The translations under genes and the position numbers were made by a program. From Panax quinquefolius (Eukaryota; Streptophyta; Magnoliopsida; Apiales; Araliaceae), in assembly GCA_020205615.1 (NCBI GenBank), contig JAINUW010000266.1:1-64000 (forward strand): a DNA stretch of 64,000 bases. Reading direction: 5' to 3'. This document shows positions 23,143 through 35,633 of the stretch, piece after piece. Positions within the stretch are counted from its first letter, which is position 1. Every line of letters starts with the position of its first letter. The notes below the pieces were generated by a model. The model was not told the DNA's origin and did no database searches. It saw nothing but the letters and a program-made list of their open reading frames with translations.

Positions 23143-25557
23143 TGTGAGACCCCAGATTTTATCAATAAAGATTTAAATTTTGTTGAAATAATTTTTTAAT
23201 ATTATGGTGTGAATTTAAGATAATATTATAGTTGTGGGTAGTATTTATAAATTTTGCAAAAGTATGCAAGTGTTTATATTATATTCGATTGGTGGGGAAT
23301 ATTAGGTTTAGCGGGGAATATTCGCATAACTACTCAATCATTGGTGGACCCTAATGTAATTATTGTCGGATTGAGAAAACGACAAAATATTTTATTGAAA
23401 TAACGGCGGAAGTTTTACCGTGGTTCTTGTTGAACTACTCGGTAGTAAAAGTAAAAAAAGAATGTCGTGTATGCATTAAATAGTAGCACTGTATTGATTA
23501 TTGATGCTTATGTGAGAAGTCACCGGTTTGATTCTATTATTATCACGATTAATAATATAAATTATTATAGCGATAATGACGTTTTGTTTTATTCGTATTA
23601 TTAACGTAATAAAATGAAACATCTTTTATATAAAATAGAATACTTTATTAAAGTTATTACATAAATAGAATATATTATATTTTATTATGCATAGTGTTGC
23701 ATAGTGTTTTTTGCATAGTGTTTTGCATAGTATTGCATAGTGTTTGCATAGTAAAATGTTTTATATAAATAGAATATATTATATTTTATTTAAAAGATTT
23801 TTCTTTAAATATATACCGTCGATTAAAGTAAATCAATCCGGATAGTTCATGGATTAGTTACTTATGCATTCCATTTTCCTATAAATAAGCTCATTCCTTC
23901 ATTATTTTCTTACGTATTCATTGAAACTCTAGAGAGAGAAATTATAGAGAGAAGCTTTATAGAGAAAGTTATAGAAAGAAGAAGAGTATTCTCGCTACTT
24001 CACTACTTCTATATTAGGTTTTTTTTTACAGTAAGGGTGTTATTCTTTCTTCTTGAAGAGAACTTCGTTATTCCATTCATTATTATTCGTTGGAATAACT
24101 CCGTAAAAGTGGCATACCCTATACATAACCTCAGTATAATGCCAGGCATACCCTATACTTGGTGAAATCCTTTATGTTATTCCATTGCTTATTATTACAT
24201 TGGAATAACTTTGATACGCTGTGGTTTACCCTATACTTGGTGACATTCTTCTATTATTCTCATTGGAACATCCACATGCGTGTGTTTTACAAGGACTGGT
24301 TAGATTTTATTATTCTGTTGGAACATCTTGTGCGTGTGTTTTTAACAGGACTGGTTAAAATCTTTATCATTCTCGTTGGAATATCCTATCGTGTGTTTTA
24401 CACCGGATCCGTTCCATCTTTATTATTCTGTTGGAACATCCCGCTTGTGTGAATTTCACCGACCGGTTCCGATTATTATTATTCCGCTGAATAACCCGTT
24501 CATCAAGCACCGCATGCATGGTGATTTCTTTTGTTATTCCATTCTTTATTATACCCGGTTGGTTAAAACTTTGACTTCTATACTCCATGAAATTAGTAGA
24601 ATATCCTTGATATTTGCGTTTCATCCAAAGATCTTTTCATGGAAATATTCTTCCGATCATTCTTGAATTTTACTCTACTGGCTTGAAGATCATGTTGACA
24701 ATTTGGGACGTTAATAATTCATGGATTAAATAATTCTTGAACTTGTTTTATTGAATTATTAGGTCATTGTCATCATCCTCATGTTATATTATGTTATCTT
24801 TGGCTTACGATGCATAGATGAACTTAGTATGATTATGACTGGATCATTCAGATAATCACGACTTGATATAAATGATGTGACAAAAGTCCCCGCGGCCTCG
24901 TAATGCAATAATGGATAGTTGTTGGTATGATTATATGACCAGGTGATTCGGTATAGTCATGACCATTGATAATTTGATGAAAATCCTCGACCGTAGTAAT
25001 GCGGGGATGATTAGATGTGGTGGTTTATTTATTAAAGTCGAGTCTCAAATGATAAAAATTGATAAAAACCTTTAAAACCTAAAAAATAGTAGATTTTATT
25101 CTCTACTTGACTCTGTTAATGGATTGCTTATTCAGCTGCAGATTAAACCGGTTGTCTATTATATTTTATCGGTTTAACATTGTTGAAGGCTAATGATAAT
25201 TTATTCTCGCATTATCTTAGTCATAATATTTCATTACTGGGCTAGTTGAGCTCACCTTTTCTTTCACTTTGTTCTCTTTGAAATGAGAACATAGGACAGG
25301 ACGAGTCGAGGAGCGGAGTAATGGTCCGGAGGATAGCATTAGTAGTCCTCACTATTCGTGAAATAGTGTGATAATAGTTGTAATAAGGACCTTTTGAGTT
25401 TGTATAATATCTAGTAGACAATATTTGTATTCAAACTCACGGTTTATGTCAGATTGCATACCGCAGCGCTTATATTAGTAAGTTGTATTTGAATTTATGT
25501 ACCATGTAAGTGGCGACCCAAGATGGGTGACGTATACCTAATTTTGGGGGCGTCACA
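23143..25557 (+). mobile_element. array 1, LTR 3 (3' LTR)
   Basis: About 2.42 kb from TGTGAGACC to GCGTCACA, with short repeats 23688-23752, TATAAATA 23880-23887 and 55-60 bp repeats 24245-24495. The terminal CA is followed directly by ACACA, matching the left flank of LTR 1. Confidence 0.9.
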
Positions 25558-25562
25558 ACACA
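25558..25562 (+). repeat. target-site duplication, right copy (ACACA)
   Basis: Matches 11100-11104 exactly. No duplication is found at the inner LTR junctions, so the three-LTR structure traces to one insertion. Confidence 0.8.
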
Positions 25563-25614
25563 CGCGAGTCGGGTTGAACCCGCAAAAACACACGAGTTTA
25601 ACCCGACCCGCGTG
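25561..25614. repeat. inverted repeat next to array 1
   Basis: Arms 25561-25578 and 25597-25614 (CACGCGAGTCGGGTTGAA against the complement of TTTAACCCGACCCGCGTG), 16 of 18 pairs, with an 18-base loop. GC-rich in an AT-rich region. Confidence 0.75.
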
Positions 25615-25697
25615 TTTTTTTGCCTTGGTCCGTTCATTGGTCCGCTTATTTTGTCCGCTGGAGATCCTCTCCGTATATATATATATAGTTTGTGGTC

Positions 25698-25809
25698 TGC
25701 ATGCAGACCACTTTTAATGACATATAAAATCGTCGCTAAAGTCATCAAATCTGTAACATAGAAAAGTTTAACAACGATTTTGTCCGTCACTAAAGGTGGT
25801 CCGCATGCA
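25698..25809. mobile_element. MITE-like foldback element, about 112 bp
   Basis: Arms of about 36 bp (25698-25733 and 25774-25809) pair with about eight mismatches and share TGCATGC, GACCAC, TGAC and AAAATCG blocks. The left arm overlaps a perfect 20-bp palindrome at 25692-25711. The CGTCGCTAAAG-type motif in the loop is common in CACTA-like elements, but no CACTA terminus is visible. Confidence 0.55.
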
Positions 25810-26394
25810 TACTGCATATGAATCTCTATATATGTATATATATATATAGTATACTAGTATCACAATCTTTTCGATCTCTTTTAATTGCTGCTTTAATTTA
25901 ATTAATTAGGCCTATATATATAATCATACTTTCTGTAGTGCATGCTACCCATTTACTTGATTTTTCATTCAACTTATTAATTATATATGACCCAAACCAA
26001 ACGCGTTGATTATTGTTACTAGCTTAGCTAGCTTCAACCACGCGTAATCAAAAGTTCTATAAAGCTTGAATAATTAATTAGGACATGACACCCTTCATTG
26101 TGCCACTCATTTCATTAATTATATGGCATGCAATCTTATTATTATTATTATACTCCCTCCTATTCAGATTAAATGACATTTTAGAGTTAAACACACTTAT
26201 TAAGAAATAATACAAAAATTTTCATTGTACTATATTATGAACAAGTAAAATATAAACAATTATCATAATAAATTAATTAAATACTAATTAACATGCTCAA
26301 CAACTTTATTGCTTTCACACATCCATTCCCACGTAGCTAGCTTAATTAATTAATTAGTTGTTAAAAGGGCTATCTATATATGCTATATATTTCG

Positions 26395-26395
<1 letters not shown>

Positions 26396-26432
<37 letters not shown>
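26396..26432. repeat. (AT)n microsatellite
   Basis: 37 bp of alternating AT. Confidence 0.95.
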
Positions 26433-26434
<2 letters not shown>

Positions 26435-26855
26435 AAAATATATATACATAATCACAGTAAGACACAATCGTTAATGACGATTTATTTTTTTAATTACTAT
26501 AACGATGGTTCATCTTTTCGCTATAGTTATTCCAGTACTATGACGGTTCAACTCAAAAAACCGTTAGACATAAAGCGATGATTGATAAGCGCGATTATCT
26601 ACACACAATCAGATATCTATTTTTGCAATGCACTTCATGATTTCATGATTTTTTTATTTTTTTTCTGGCATTAGTGTGTTGAATATTTACATGCATCTAT
26701 GCAAGTACTTCTATTGATTTTTAGATGTTTGTATTCAATATATAGTAATTATGGTTTTCACTAGCTAATTATTACCTACAATTAATTTTGAATTGATTTC
26801 TGTTAATTGTTTGAAGGATTATTGCTTGTATTCTTCCAATATCACTTGTATCTTA

Positions 26856-26859
<4 letters not shown>

Positions 26860-26907
<48 letters not shown>
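26860..26907. repeat. (TA)n microsatellite
   Basis: About 47 bp of alternating TA, the longest in the window. The minus-strand 71-codon frame over it (26858-27073) is low-complexity. Confidence 0.95.
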
Positions 26908-26908
<1 letters not shown>

Positions 26909-27204
26909 CGCAAAAACATGATACAGGGTTGAGAATATTGCGAAAATCAGAACATTATTATAAGTATATACATTACGGAAAAGGATTAAATATGAGGGAC
27001 AACTTTGCATGCATGTTGCAATATTTAAAACATTTCTTTTTCTTTTTTGGTAAAGTATATAAGAAACATGCATGTTTAAATTATTGAAACATCAAATCTT
27101 GTGCATTTTACGTACTTCCGATGATGATTTTCTCCTTTTCTCATTTCCTCTTTCTGCAAAAAGAGTTTCCTTAATTAGTATCCTCTTTCTTATTTGGTCA
27201 ATCA

Positions 27205-27206
<2 letters not shown>

Positions 27207-27235
<29 letters not shown>
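27207..27235. repeat. (AT)n microsatellite
   Basis: 29 bp of alternating AT. Confidence 0.95.
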
Positions 27236-27238
<3 letters not shown>

Positions 27239-27415
27239 TTTGGTACAACATTGCAATTAAACAAATATTGTTGTTGCTGTGCTCAAGTTATGATTAGAAG
27301 AGGGGTCCCATAAAACTGCTATAAAGTTTAGTTAGTTTATAGTCTAATATAAGTCCCTTTTTTTTTCTAATTCTTTCACTCATTGCATCCACAACATCTA
27401 AAAATTAAAGTTGAT

Positions 27416-27437
27416 GAGAGAGAGAGAGAGAGAGAGG
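27416..27437 (+). repeat. (GA)n microsatellite
   Basis: Uninterrupted GA repeat of about 20 bp. Confidence 0.95.
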
Positions 27438-28185
27438 GGCAATACCCTACCTAGTACCTACCTACCATATTATTTGTTAATTTGTTTAATATGAGGGTTA
27501 CAAATGTTTCTTCATATTAATTCTTCAAATAAATATCACATGGAAACATGAGAAGTTCAGAATTTTTGGATTAATACATGCAATAATAGATTTTCTTTCC
27601 ACAAAACTAAGCCAGTATTTGCTTAAATTTTCTGAATTAAACCACAAAGCTTATTAATTAATATTGTGATCTCTCGTTTGACTCGAAACAACCACTAAAA
27701 TCCCTCAAAATAGTCAAATCTTAAGAATAATAATTATTCAACGTAACTATATATAGTTAATTATTATCAAAGAGAATAAAAAATAAATAATCTAGCCAAT
27801 ATATATGATTCATAGAATATATGTTTGCACAATCTAATTTTATGAAACCAATATATTACTCAATATATTTTTTGTTGATAACCATCGAACTTCTTCTTTA
27901 TGATCATGAGAAATAATCAAGAGATTAATTTAACTTCCAAATAATTATTACATGTCAATAATATGCACCATAGCAAGAGAGTATTCATCTGGCTCTAGAG
28001 AGCCCATCTCCATTTCCTTAGATGAGCAAGCTCAAATCCTGGTGAATGCATTGGACGTACGGAGCTTCTCGTTGTTTCGAACTAGGGCATTGCCGAAGCT
28101 GTTTGGACTAGGCCAAAGTAGGGTTTAATTTTTTGTGGAAGAGCCTTATGATGATTATATTATATATATGACACACACTCTTATA

Positions 28186-28490
28186 CTGCGTTTGGATTGA
28201 AGGAATGGAATGGATCGAAATTGGAATGATTCATTTCATATTCATTCTAGTTAGAATGAGTTATTACATGCTCTCCCTCCCCCAAGACCTCCATGACTCA
28301 AAAAAAAAACTATTCATAAGGCTTTGGGCATGAAATCTTTCAAGAAAATGTTAAATTTCAATCAAAACAAAGAAACAAAAAAAATAAAATAATGGTTCAA
28401 TCTATTCCAATCGCAACCAAACACAATTTTTTTATTCCATAAGAATGAGTTATTCCATTTCTCACTTTTATTACTTTAATCTAAGCGTAG
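28186..28490. mobile_element. MITE-like element, about 305 bp
   Basis: Terminal inverted repeats of 17 bp (28186-28202 and 28474-28490) match at 13 positions, all mismatches being transitions. Inside lie GGAATGGAATGG and its inverse ATTCCATTTC, a layout common in plant hAT- or Harbinger-type MITEs. Target-site duplication not clear. Confidence 0.45.
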
Positions 28491-29699
28491 CATTAGCACA
28501 TGTACAATAATGTCTTAATTTGATAGTTATGATTTACACTTTGTACCTGATAGATTACAGGTGTAAGATATTTGAGAGATTCTGATATTGTTCAAATTAT
28601 TATGTAATTCATTATACTTGTATTCATATCCTTCGAAGTTGGGGGTTAAAAAATATGTTTAGTGCATATACACTATTAAAAGTTTCTCCCCGAAATTCCA
28701 CTTTTGGATATATAATTAACTAATTAAAGTTTGGCTTTCAAGTCTATTATATCCTTGCACAAAGAAACTTCCACAGGCATGTGACCTAATCAAGTGGTGC
28801 CTAAATCATTTGCCATTTTTTTTCTTTATATATTATAGATTTATATATACGAAAGAAATTTCAAGAAAATCATTGAGCATGAATGTACCTATATCTACAT
28901 ATGGGTGAGCACAACCACATTAAATTAAAATATGGGAAACATTTATCGAATTATTAACAATAATACCTTCATCACGTTACTTAAACTTTTTGGTTTGGTT
29001 TTCGATAAAAGCTAGAGTTTTGAATGTACAAAGGATGTTGTTTATATAATAATTAGCAATTCAAGTACCATGCATGGTAGGGTTTTCAAAATTCATAACC
29101 AAATCTTCCTTGTGGCGCCAAAATATAAATAAACAAGATTTATATTTTATTTTTAAATTTAAAATGCTTCTGTCCATCCACTAAATTATCTATTTGAGGA
29201 CCATTTCTGTTCTTCTTTCTTCATACAATTAAGCATACCTTCAGTTGGGCCATAAATGTTTGGGCCTATTGGGTCACATTAATTTGGGCTTTTGAAGTCT
29301 TGACCCATTATTTAAATAAAGAAATCTAGGCTTGGGCTGAGGATTATTGAAATGGACATGTGTTAGAGTGTGAGTCCAACACTTTAATTGATGAGGATTT
29401 GACTTGATCCAAGTTAGTGGGGAATCAGATGGTGAAATTGCATGCAATTAGCTGATGTCACACAAGATATAGCATGCAAAGCGGTGAGATTCATATAAGA
29501 ATATAAGAGTACATAAGAGAGAGGTAACATGCAAATTTTTTATATCAGACACTAGAGCACATAACCTCCATTATTGACACGTGTGTTGACGTATCTTAAT
29601 TCTCACACCGAAATTATTCCCCTACCATGTAAATCAGTTTTCAATATTGATTAGTTTTCATGCGGGGTTAAACGCGGTTTTCGGTGATTGAGACGCGTA

Positions 29700-30162
29700 A
29701 TAATTGGTTTTTATACACTAGTATAGTTAGTTACTAGTACGTGGAGAAATCAAGTAGTTAACCTTCCTTGAACAATATGCAAATCATAACATATGCAAAT
29801 GAAATGAATGTGACAAATCTATTTGCAATAAATTTCTAGCTTATAAAATAACTCCTCACTATATCTCATAAATGGTTCATCCCTTTTGTCATAACTACAA
29901 AGATTACTGAGCTAAGCAAAACAAAACTAAGTTACTACTAGAGGCTAACCTGCAATCTATCTGCTAACCATAAATTTCTCTTTTCTTTCACAAATCTACC
30001 TTTAAATGATAACTTACACCCAGGGCAGCGGATTGAAAGAGGAGATACATTTCTAGATGGTGAAATTTGGGGGTGGATTTACACGTGGTAGAAATCTTCA
30101 TCTTTACCTTCGGCATTCTACAGGGTATAATAGAAAGAAAAGAATGGTCAAGTACCAAAGCC
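29700..30162 (-). other. probable 3' untranslated and downstream region of the myosin gene
   Basis: Lies directly after the myosin stop codon on the minus strand. No coding content. I could not place a polyadenylation signal with confidence. Confidence 0.35.
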
Positions 30163-30992
30163 TTACTCCTGTAAAAATTGGAAGGCCGCCTTTTCTAGTA
30201 GTTCAGCAGGAGGTTTCACAGTGGAGAAATCCTTCGCTTTTATGGAACTGCTGATATCATCAACCGAGAAGGGAATGCTGGAGTCAAAAGACACAATTAG
30301 TAACCGTAGGAGCAAGATAATGTTTTAAAAATTAAAATCAAAGCCTTGTATTATCATTATACCTAGAACTATCATCCAGCAAAAAGGAATTGCTATTGGA
30401 ATCATTCGACTCCTCCGTCATTAGTACTTTCATAGTGGAAATAACCTGTCCAGAATAGAGAATGGTCATATAGCCAAAAAAACGCAACAGCAAAAGCTAG
30501 ATTATGAACTAGTGGAGAAGAAGATACAAGTCTGTAAGCATCATATAGATCATTTAACTCACATCTGGGGATACACTTGGAGTATGGTAGTTGTCATCAC
30601 AGTAGAGAGTACATATTCTATACAGTTGTTGAACACTCAGAACCTGGAAACAGAAAGCATCACCTGAGAATGAGAGAGATTGCTCTATGCATCTCCTAGC
30701 CCTATCACATGAAAGCGACATGGCGTGTACTGGTTTTATTCATGAAAAAATTTAGAGAGATATATAGCTTGACCAACTATATGATTTATAATCACTCAAA
30801 CTTCGAACTAGTCTACGGTTCTATATGCAAGCATTCCTTTCCTATTCCCTCCCCAACCAAAAAAAAAAAAAAACACGCTCACCCCAACAACAAGCACATA
30901 TATATAAACACAGAGAGAGTGAGAGAGAGTTTTACAGTGCAAAGATCATTTGTAAGATCATCGTAGGAAATCCTAGATTTCTGATGTATAAC
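30163..30992 (-). CDS. class XI myosin, last four exons (partial gene)
   Basis: Class XI myosins carry organelles along actin; these exons encode the end of the globular (dilute-type) tail that binds cargo. Minus-strand exons: 30992-30936 (VIHQKSRISYDDLTNDLCT), 30642-30562 (VLSVQQLYRICTLYCDD...), 30445-30363 (VISTMKVLMTEES...SFLLDDSS) and 30277-30163 (IPFSVDDIS...AFQFLQE, stop TAA at 30165-30163). All introns (293, 116 and 85 bp) have GT-AG ends, phases match and there is no internal stop. Odd: a Cys (TGT) sits where the family has Trp in TLYWDD. Upstream, an AGFL-coding fragment near 31037-31048 may be the end of the preceding exon, but it lacks a donor site there, and no further exon was found before the retroelements at 32427. 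Either a truncated gene fragment or the 3' end of a gene interrupted by the array. Confidence 0.85.
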
Positions 30993-30999
30993 CTGCATT

Positions 31000-32426
31000 A
31001 AAAATGCATGGGGTGAGTAAAAGAGGCACCTGATGGAAGAAAGCCAGCCTAGTATTGAACAGTAATAGCAAATATATTTTTATGATTATATGCATTGTGA
31101 TAAAAATGTTTTCATGAATTTTTAAGACCGGGACAAAATTAATGAATATTACCCAGCAATCCTGATGAATGACTACTAAGGTTTTAATATCTGTCGATAT
31201 TGTGATATATCCATTGAATATCCAAAAATTTGACTATGCGATAAAATAGTCTTAATTTGTATATAACTAAATTAGCATATTGCTGATAGACATACTGCAA
31301 AACTTTCATAAATAAGGACAAAATACCACAGAAGGTATAGAGTTCTATTTCACATTATCCAGGCATATCGTGGCATATCGGGTGTTATCACATGTGTATG
31401 GATATAACAAATCCCGACTTATTTTCAGGTGAAATTATCAAAAATAAGTACAACAATTATAACTATCCGCATACTGCCTCACAAACAACATCAGGAGCTC
31501 ATGAATAGATAGCACTAATTCCACATCACCAGTGGTGAAGCCAGAAAAGTGGGGTCAAATTACTAAATTACATCATATATATATATATATATATATATAA
31601 ATCAATATATAATCAAATTACTAAATTACACCTACAAAAATCTATTACATCATATATATAAAACTCTATTACATCATATACAAGGTTGGCTTATATGTTT
31701 GTTTATAGAACATATGGTTAACCTTGTACGTAAAGCCTCCATCTTTACTTTTACAAATTCATCACTTGGCTTTTACAAATGCACTTCACCCAAGCTTGGA
31801 AATTCAAAACTCATTGGGTGTAGTACACCTAAGCTTGAGAAAGCCGATGTTAAAACTCAACTCGAGCACCAAATTAACAATGCTCGAACAGCAAGTATTT
31901 TACTCGAAATGACTCACTGAGCTCTATGTATATCTGGTACAAGCTGAGGATTCAACATACTGTGGTTTCCTATAATCAAACTGTGCCCAAACAGCATGCT
32001 TACAAGTGAGCTACAGTATGTAGATGCAGGAACATTTAAGTAACCATGTTACGAAGTAAGCTAACTTGCTTGCCACATGCAGGCCCTTGCCAAATCGATA
32101 CCAAGATATTGTACATGCTTATTATGGGAAAACAGATAACTACTTTGCACTATCATGAATATTTTCATGAGATGTCCACCGTCTTGGGAACTTAATTCTG
32201 AACAGCTGAAAAGAGGGTAAATTGGTAGTATCTCGACCAAGTCAAGCAAGCTGAGAATTGCGACGTAACCAACTTTCCCAAACTAAAACTACCAAACGCA
32301 CTTCAATCCCATAATTTTTTGCCCCCAAATATTTATGTCATCCTTCCAAAAAAGATGATCGTATTTCTTTTGGGTGTTTGTGACAGATTTTAAAAATGCT
32401 AACAACATATTTATAATTATATTTAT
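31000..32426. other. non-coding stretch between myosin exons and LTR fragments
   Basis: No further myosin exon recognised. Contains a (TA)n tract at 31575-31599. The plus-strand frame 31699-31920 has no recognisable family and looks random or a decayed transposon piece. Confidence 0.5.
31575..31599. repeat. (AT)n microsatellite
   Basis: 25 bp of alternating AT. Confidence 0.95.
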
Positions 32427-33297
32427 TGTAAGACCCTCACTTTTTAATAAAGATGATTTTTTTATAAATATCATTTTTAAATATTATGGAATGAATTTGA
32501 TATAATGTTATAGTTATGGGTAATATTTATAAATTTTGCAAAGTACTCAAGTTGTTATATAATATTCGATTGGTCGGAAATATTCGTTTTAACAGTGAAT
32601 ATTCGTACGACGGCACAATCATTGGTGGACCCCACAACGAAATTATTGTCGATTGAGAAAACTACAAAAATATTTTTATGAAAATAACGGCGGAAGTTTT
32701 ATAGTTAAAGCTGCTGAACTATTCGGTAGTAAAAGTATAAAGAATGTCTGGCGTGATTGCATAAGTAGCACACCGGTATTGATTATTGATGCTTACGTGA
32801 GAAGTCACCGCTTTTGTTCAATTATTGCTTGAAGAATTGCCAGACAAGTATCTCATGTTATTTGATTCAATTATTGTCGATATTTTATATATTATTAAAT
32901 CAATAATTGAGATTGACGTAATTATTAATATTATTATTTGCAATATTAACGATGTTTAGAAGTTACATCGAGGAGAGGTTTTGTAATAACCTATTTTTTT
33001 ATATATAATTAAATATCAATTGATTTTATCTTATATAATTGTGTTTAAATTAAAAAGGTAGATGATTTTGTTTCCTCTTTTCTTCCTTGTTTGTTTGGAA
33101 AAATTAAATTCGTTTTAGTAGATAATTAAATAACCGATTAAATAGAAATTGAGGAAGATAATTCTTTTTGTTAAAGTCTTGTGGTAAAATCATTGGAGTG
33201 GGGAAGCTACTTGAGAGATAGAGGGTTCATTCGAAATGAGTATCCGCATCTTTTTGATAAGTAGGTACGTTCATTCTTTTGTTTTAAGGGGTAGGTG
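32427..33297 (+). mobile_element. LTR fragment related to arrays 1 and 2
   Basis: Begins TGTAAGACCCTCAC, a canonical LTR start. It then follows the array 1 U3 (AATTTTGCAAAGTA, ATTCGATTGGTCGG, GATTATTGATGCTTACGTGAGAAG) and later the array 2 U3 (GGAGAGGTTTTG). It stops before any TATA or internal sequence, so it is a truncated or solo piece, diverged from both arrays. Confidence 0.7.
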
Positions 33298-33298
33298 A

Positions 33299-33313
33299 TG
33301 TAATACCCGGTAA

Positions 33314-33358
<45 letters not shown>

Positions 33359-35633
33359 AAATAAATAAATAATATTTAAATCCATATTTTACTTGGGCTT
33401 TTCTTATGTTTGGGTCAAATTATATTTAATTTGTGTGAACTAAAATAAGTAAATGATTACATTAATTTAGGCTTTTATACTAATTGGGTCTATTTTGTAT
33501 TTGGGTAATGTTAATATCCTATTAAAATTAGGAGAATTTATAATATCTATTAATTAATAAATAAATAACTAAACCTAATCTTATTTTCATGATATCTAAT
33601 TTAGGGAAAGAGAGGAAGAGAAAGCGACGGCTCAAAAGGGAACGACGATTCAATTTAATGTCCATCTTTTCTTTTTATAGCAGATTAAGAGGCGAATTCA
33701 ATTAGCAATATTAGGTATGAGTATTATATCGCTAATCCATATAATGTGTTCATTTAGACATATCTTAGGAAGATTTGTTTGCATTTAAATACCCTCCTTT
33801 TGTAAGACTTATTAAATTGAAGCTTGCATTGAAAGCATGTAATGATGCCCATCACCTTGAATTTTGAGAAGGAATTTTATGCTTATAGACTTACGGGCAT
33901 CGACTTTGACCTTTTAAAAAAAATATTTCATAGCTTTTGCATGATCAAAGTTGTTGTGATAAGAACATGGATGGATTTTTATGTATATATATATATATCT
34001 ATTATATACACAGTATATTAATTGCTTTTAAAAAAGGTTGATTAAAAGATTACTTATTATTTAATTCGAAAGTTATTTTGTAAAAAATTTATAATTGAAG
34101 AAATTAATTTTATATTAATATAAATTATAATTAGTAGGTAACTTATGATTGTATTATTATTACTTTTTACTAGATCGAGATTTGGAGGAATTTAAAGAGT
34201 TATTTTGGAATATAAATTTTGGAGTATTAATAATTGATATAAGGCGATGATTAAAGACATATTAAATAGATTATGAATTATTTTAGAATTTATTAGTTTG
34301 GATTATTTTTAATTTGAGGTGAATATGTTTAGGTTGTGAATAACGTTTAGTATTTGATATCGTTGGCATTTGAGGAGTCTAACGGTGATATTTGGCTTCA
34401 AAGTGAATTATTTTGGTACTATATTAAGGTACTGGATTTCGTACTCTTTCAATGATACTTTTGTTAAATTTGATTTATTCGTTTTGTTCCTCGTTTCAAA
34501 TTTCATTATTATTTCACATAATTGTTTCTTGTGAAATTCATATATTTGTTTCATTTTGGAGTTGACACATTGGACTCAGTATTTGTACTCTTTGAATTAG
34601 GATATCATGTTTAGTTTTATTTTTGATAATTGAGAGCTGCATACGTATTGCTACCTTCTTTTTGAAACCTTGTGACTATAATTTGATTTGGTTCAACGTG
34701 TACATATAGAACCCTTTTGTTAGTATTATGTTGCATGTGTTGTGACATAATATTTTTGTTAGAATATACCATAGGGTATACTTGAGCTATAACCACCGCA
34801 AGAAATACTACGAGGGCATGTCGTCTTGCACGAGAGGCATGACACTTTTAAATGGCGGTGTGATTAGTCCACGGCGTCTCCGTTTTGGCTCTCAGGAGGA
34901 AGTGGGCCATTTGGTGTTTTGTTGTGGAGGCGTATGGGTTAACCCTAGTTTTTACTCATGGATTGGTGATGTTGTGCCAAACACACCCTATCCGATTTAC
35001 ATACATTTGGGTTCGCGATCCAATGTGTGATTTGCTTCTGCGTGGCATCATTTGACCTCTGCCTGTGGCATTGGCATTGTTTTTATTTGACTACAGTATG
35101 GCATTATTTGACTTACACGTGTGGCATTAGTTTGATGAAATTACCATTTGTTTGGCATTAGATATATTTTTGGGCTCACTGAGTTAGTTACTTGAAATTT
35201 CTTTACCATTTGTTTTATGTTATTATTTTATTGGATATTAGTTTTGTTTATTTCATTTAAGGCTTCAATTCGATATTGAGTTAGTTACTTCATATACGTT
35301 ATTTCTTTATTCGCTCATCTTTGGTTTTTTTCCAAGCCAATTATGTTGATTGTGAGATATATTCCATTCGGATCTTTGGATATTATATTTTCGTTTCGTA
35401 TTTGCACTTTATTAGGCTTTATTTGTAATATTTTGTCTCGTTTATTTGTTTTGAGGTTATATCTTTATTTATACCTTTTGTATATCTCTGTGTTCCGTCT
35501 TTGGCAATTGCGCTCCTATAGGAGAAATCCTTTGTGTTTTTCTTCCGGCGGAGTTTATTGTGGGGTGATTAATGATAAATTTAGTGTGATGAGAGTTTTG
35601 CCTTTGACCATTTAGGTTGATTACTTTATTAAA
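33299..35633 (+). mobile_element. probable LTR fragment of a third family
   Basis: Starts TGTAATACCCGG, a typical LTR start of long-LTR gypsy elements, followed by (AAT)n and non-coding DNA, with LTR-like wording near 34780-35000 and 35170-35330. It runs without a primer site into the truncated first LTR of array 2. Boundaries and identity are inferred; the open frames inside (34782-35030, 35343-35615) have no recognisable product. Confidence 0.4.
33313..33360 (+). repeat. (AAT)n then (AAAT)n microsatellite
   Basis: About 38 bp of AAT units followed by several AAAT units, 14 bp after the LTR-like start at 33299. Confidence 0.95.

Larger units (their letters stand above)
25815..30000. other. 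intergenic DNA, no gene recognised
   Basis: AT-rich with several microsatellites, and a MITE-like foldback at 28186-28490. A TACTCCCTCC motif at 26151 may be the end of another MITE. No frame above about 70 codons. Confidence 0.5.

Noticed and set aside
26151..26290. TACTCCCTCC motif, possible MITE terminus
   Set aside because: The opposite terminal repeat could not be found.
29577..29587. Additional CACGTG-like sites (also 1653 and 30081)
   Set aside because: Not placed near a recognised promoter and expected by chance in a window this size.
31699..31920. 73-codon open frame, plus strand
   Set aside because: No recognisable family and no splice or promoter context; it is antisense to the direction of the myosin gene and continues none of its exons.
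32061..32249. Minus-strand frame tested as an upstream myosin exon
   Set aside because: Its translation shows no match to the myosin XI tail in any frame.
34782..35030. 82-codon open frame, plus strand
   Set aside because: Within a probable LTR fragment and not similar to any recognised protein.
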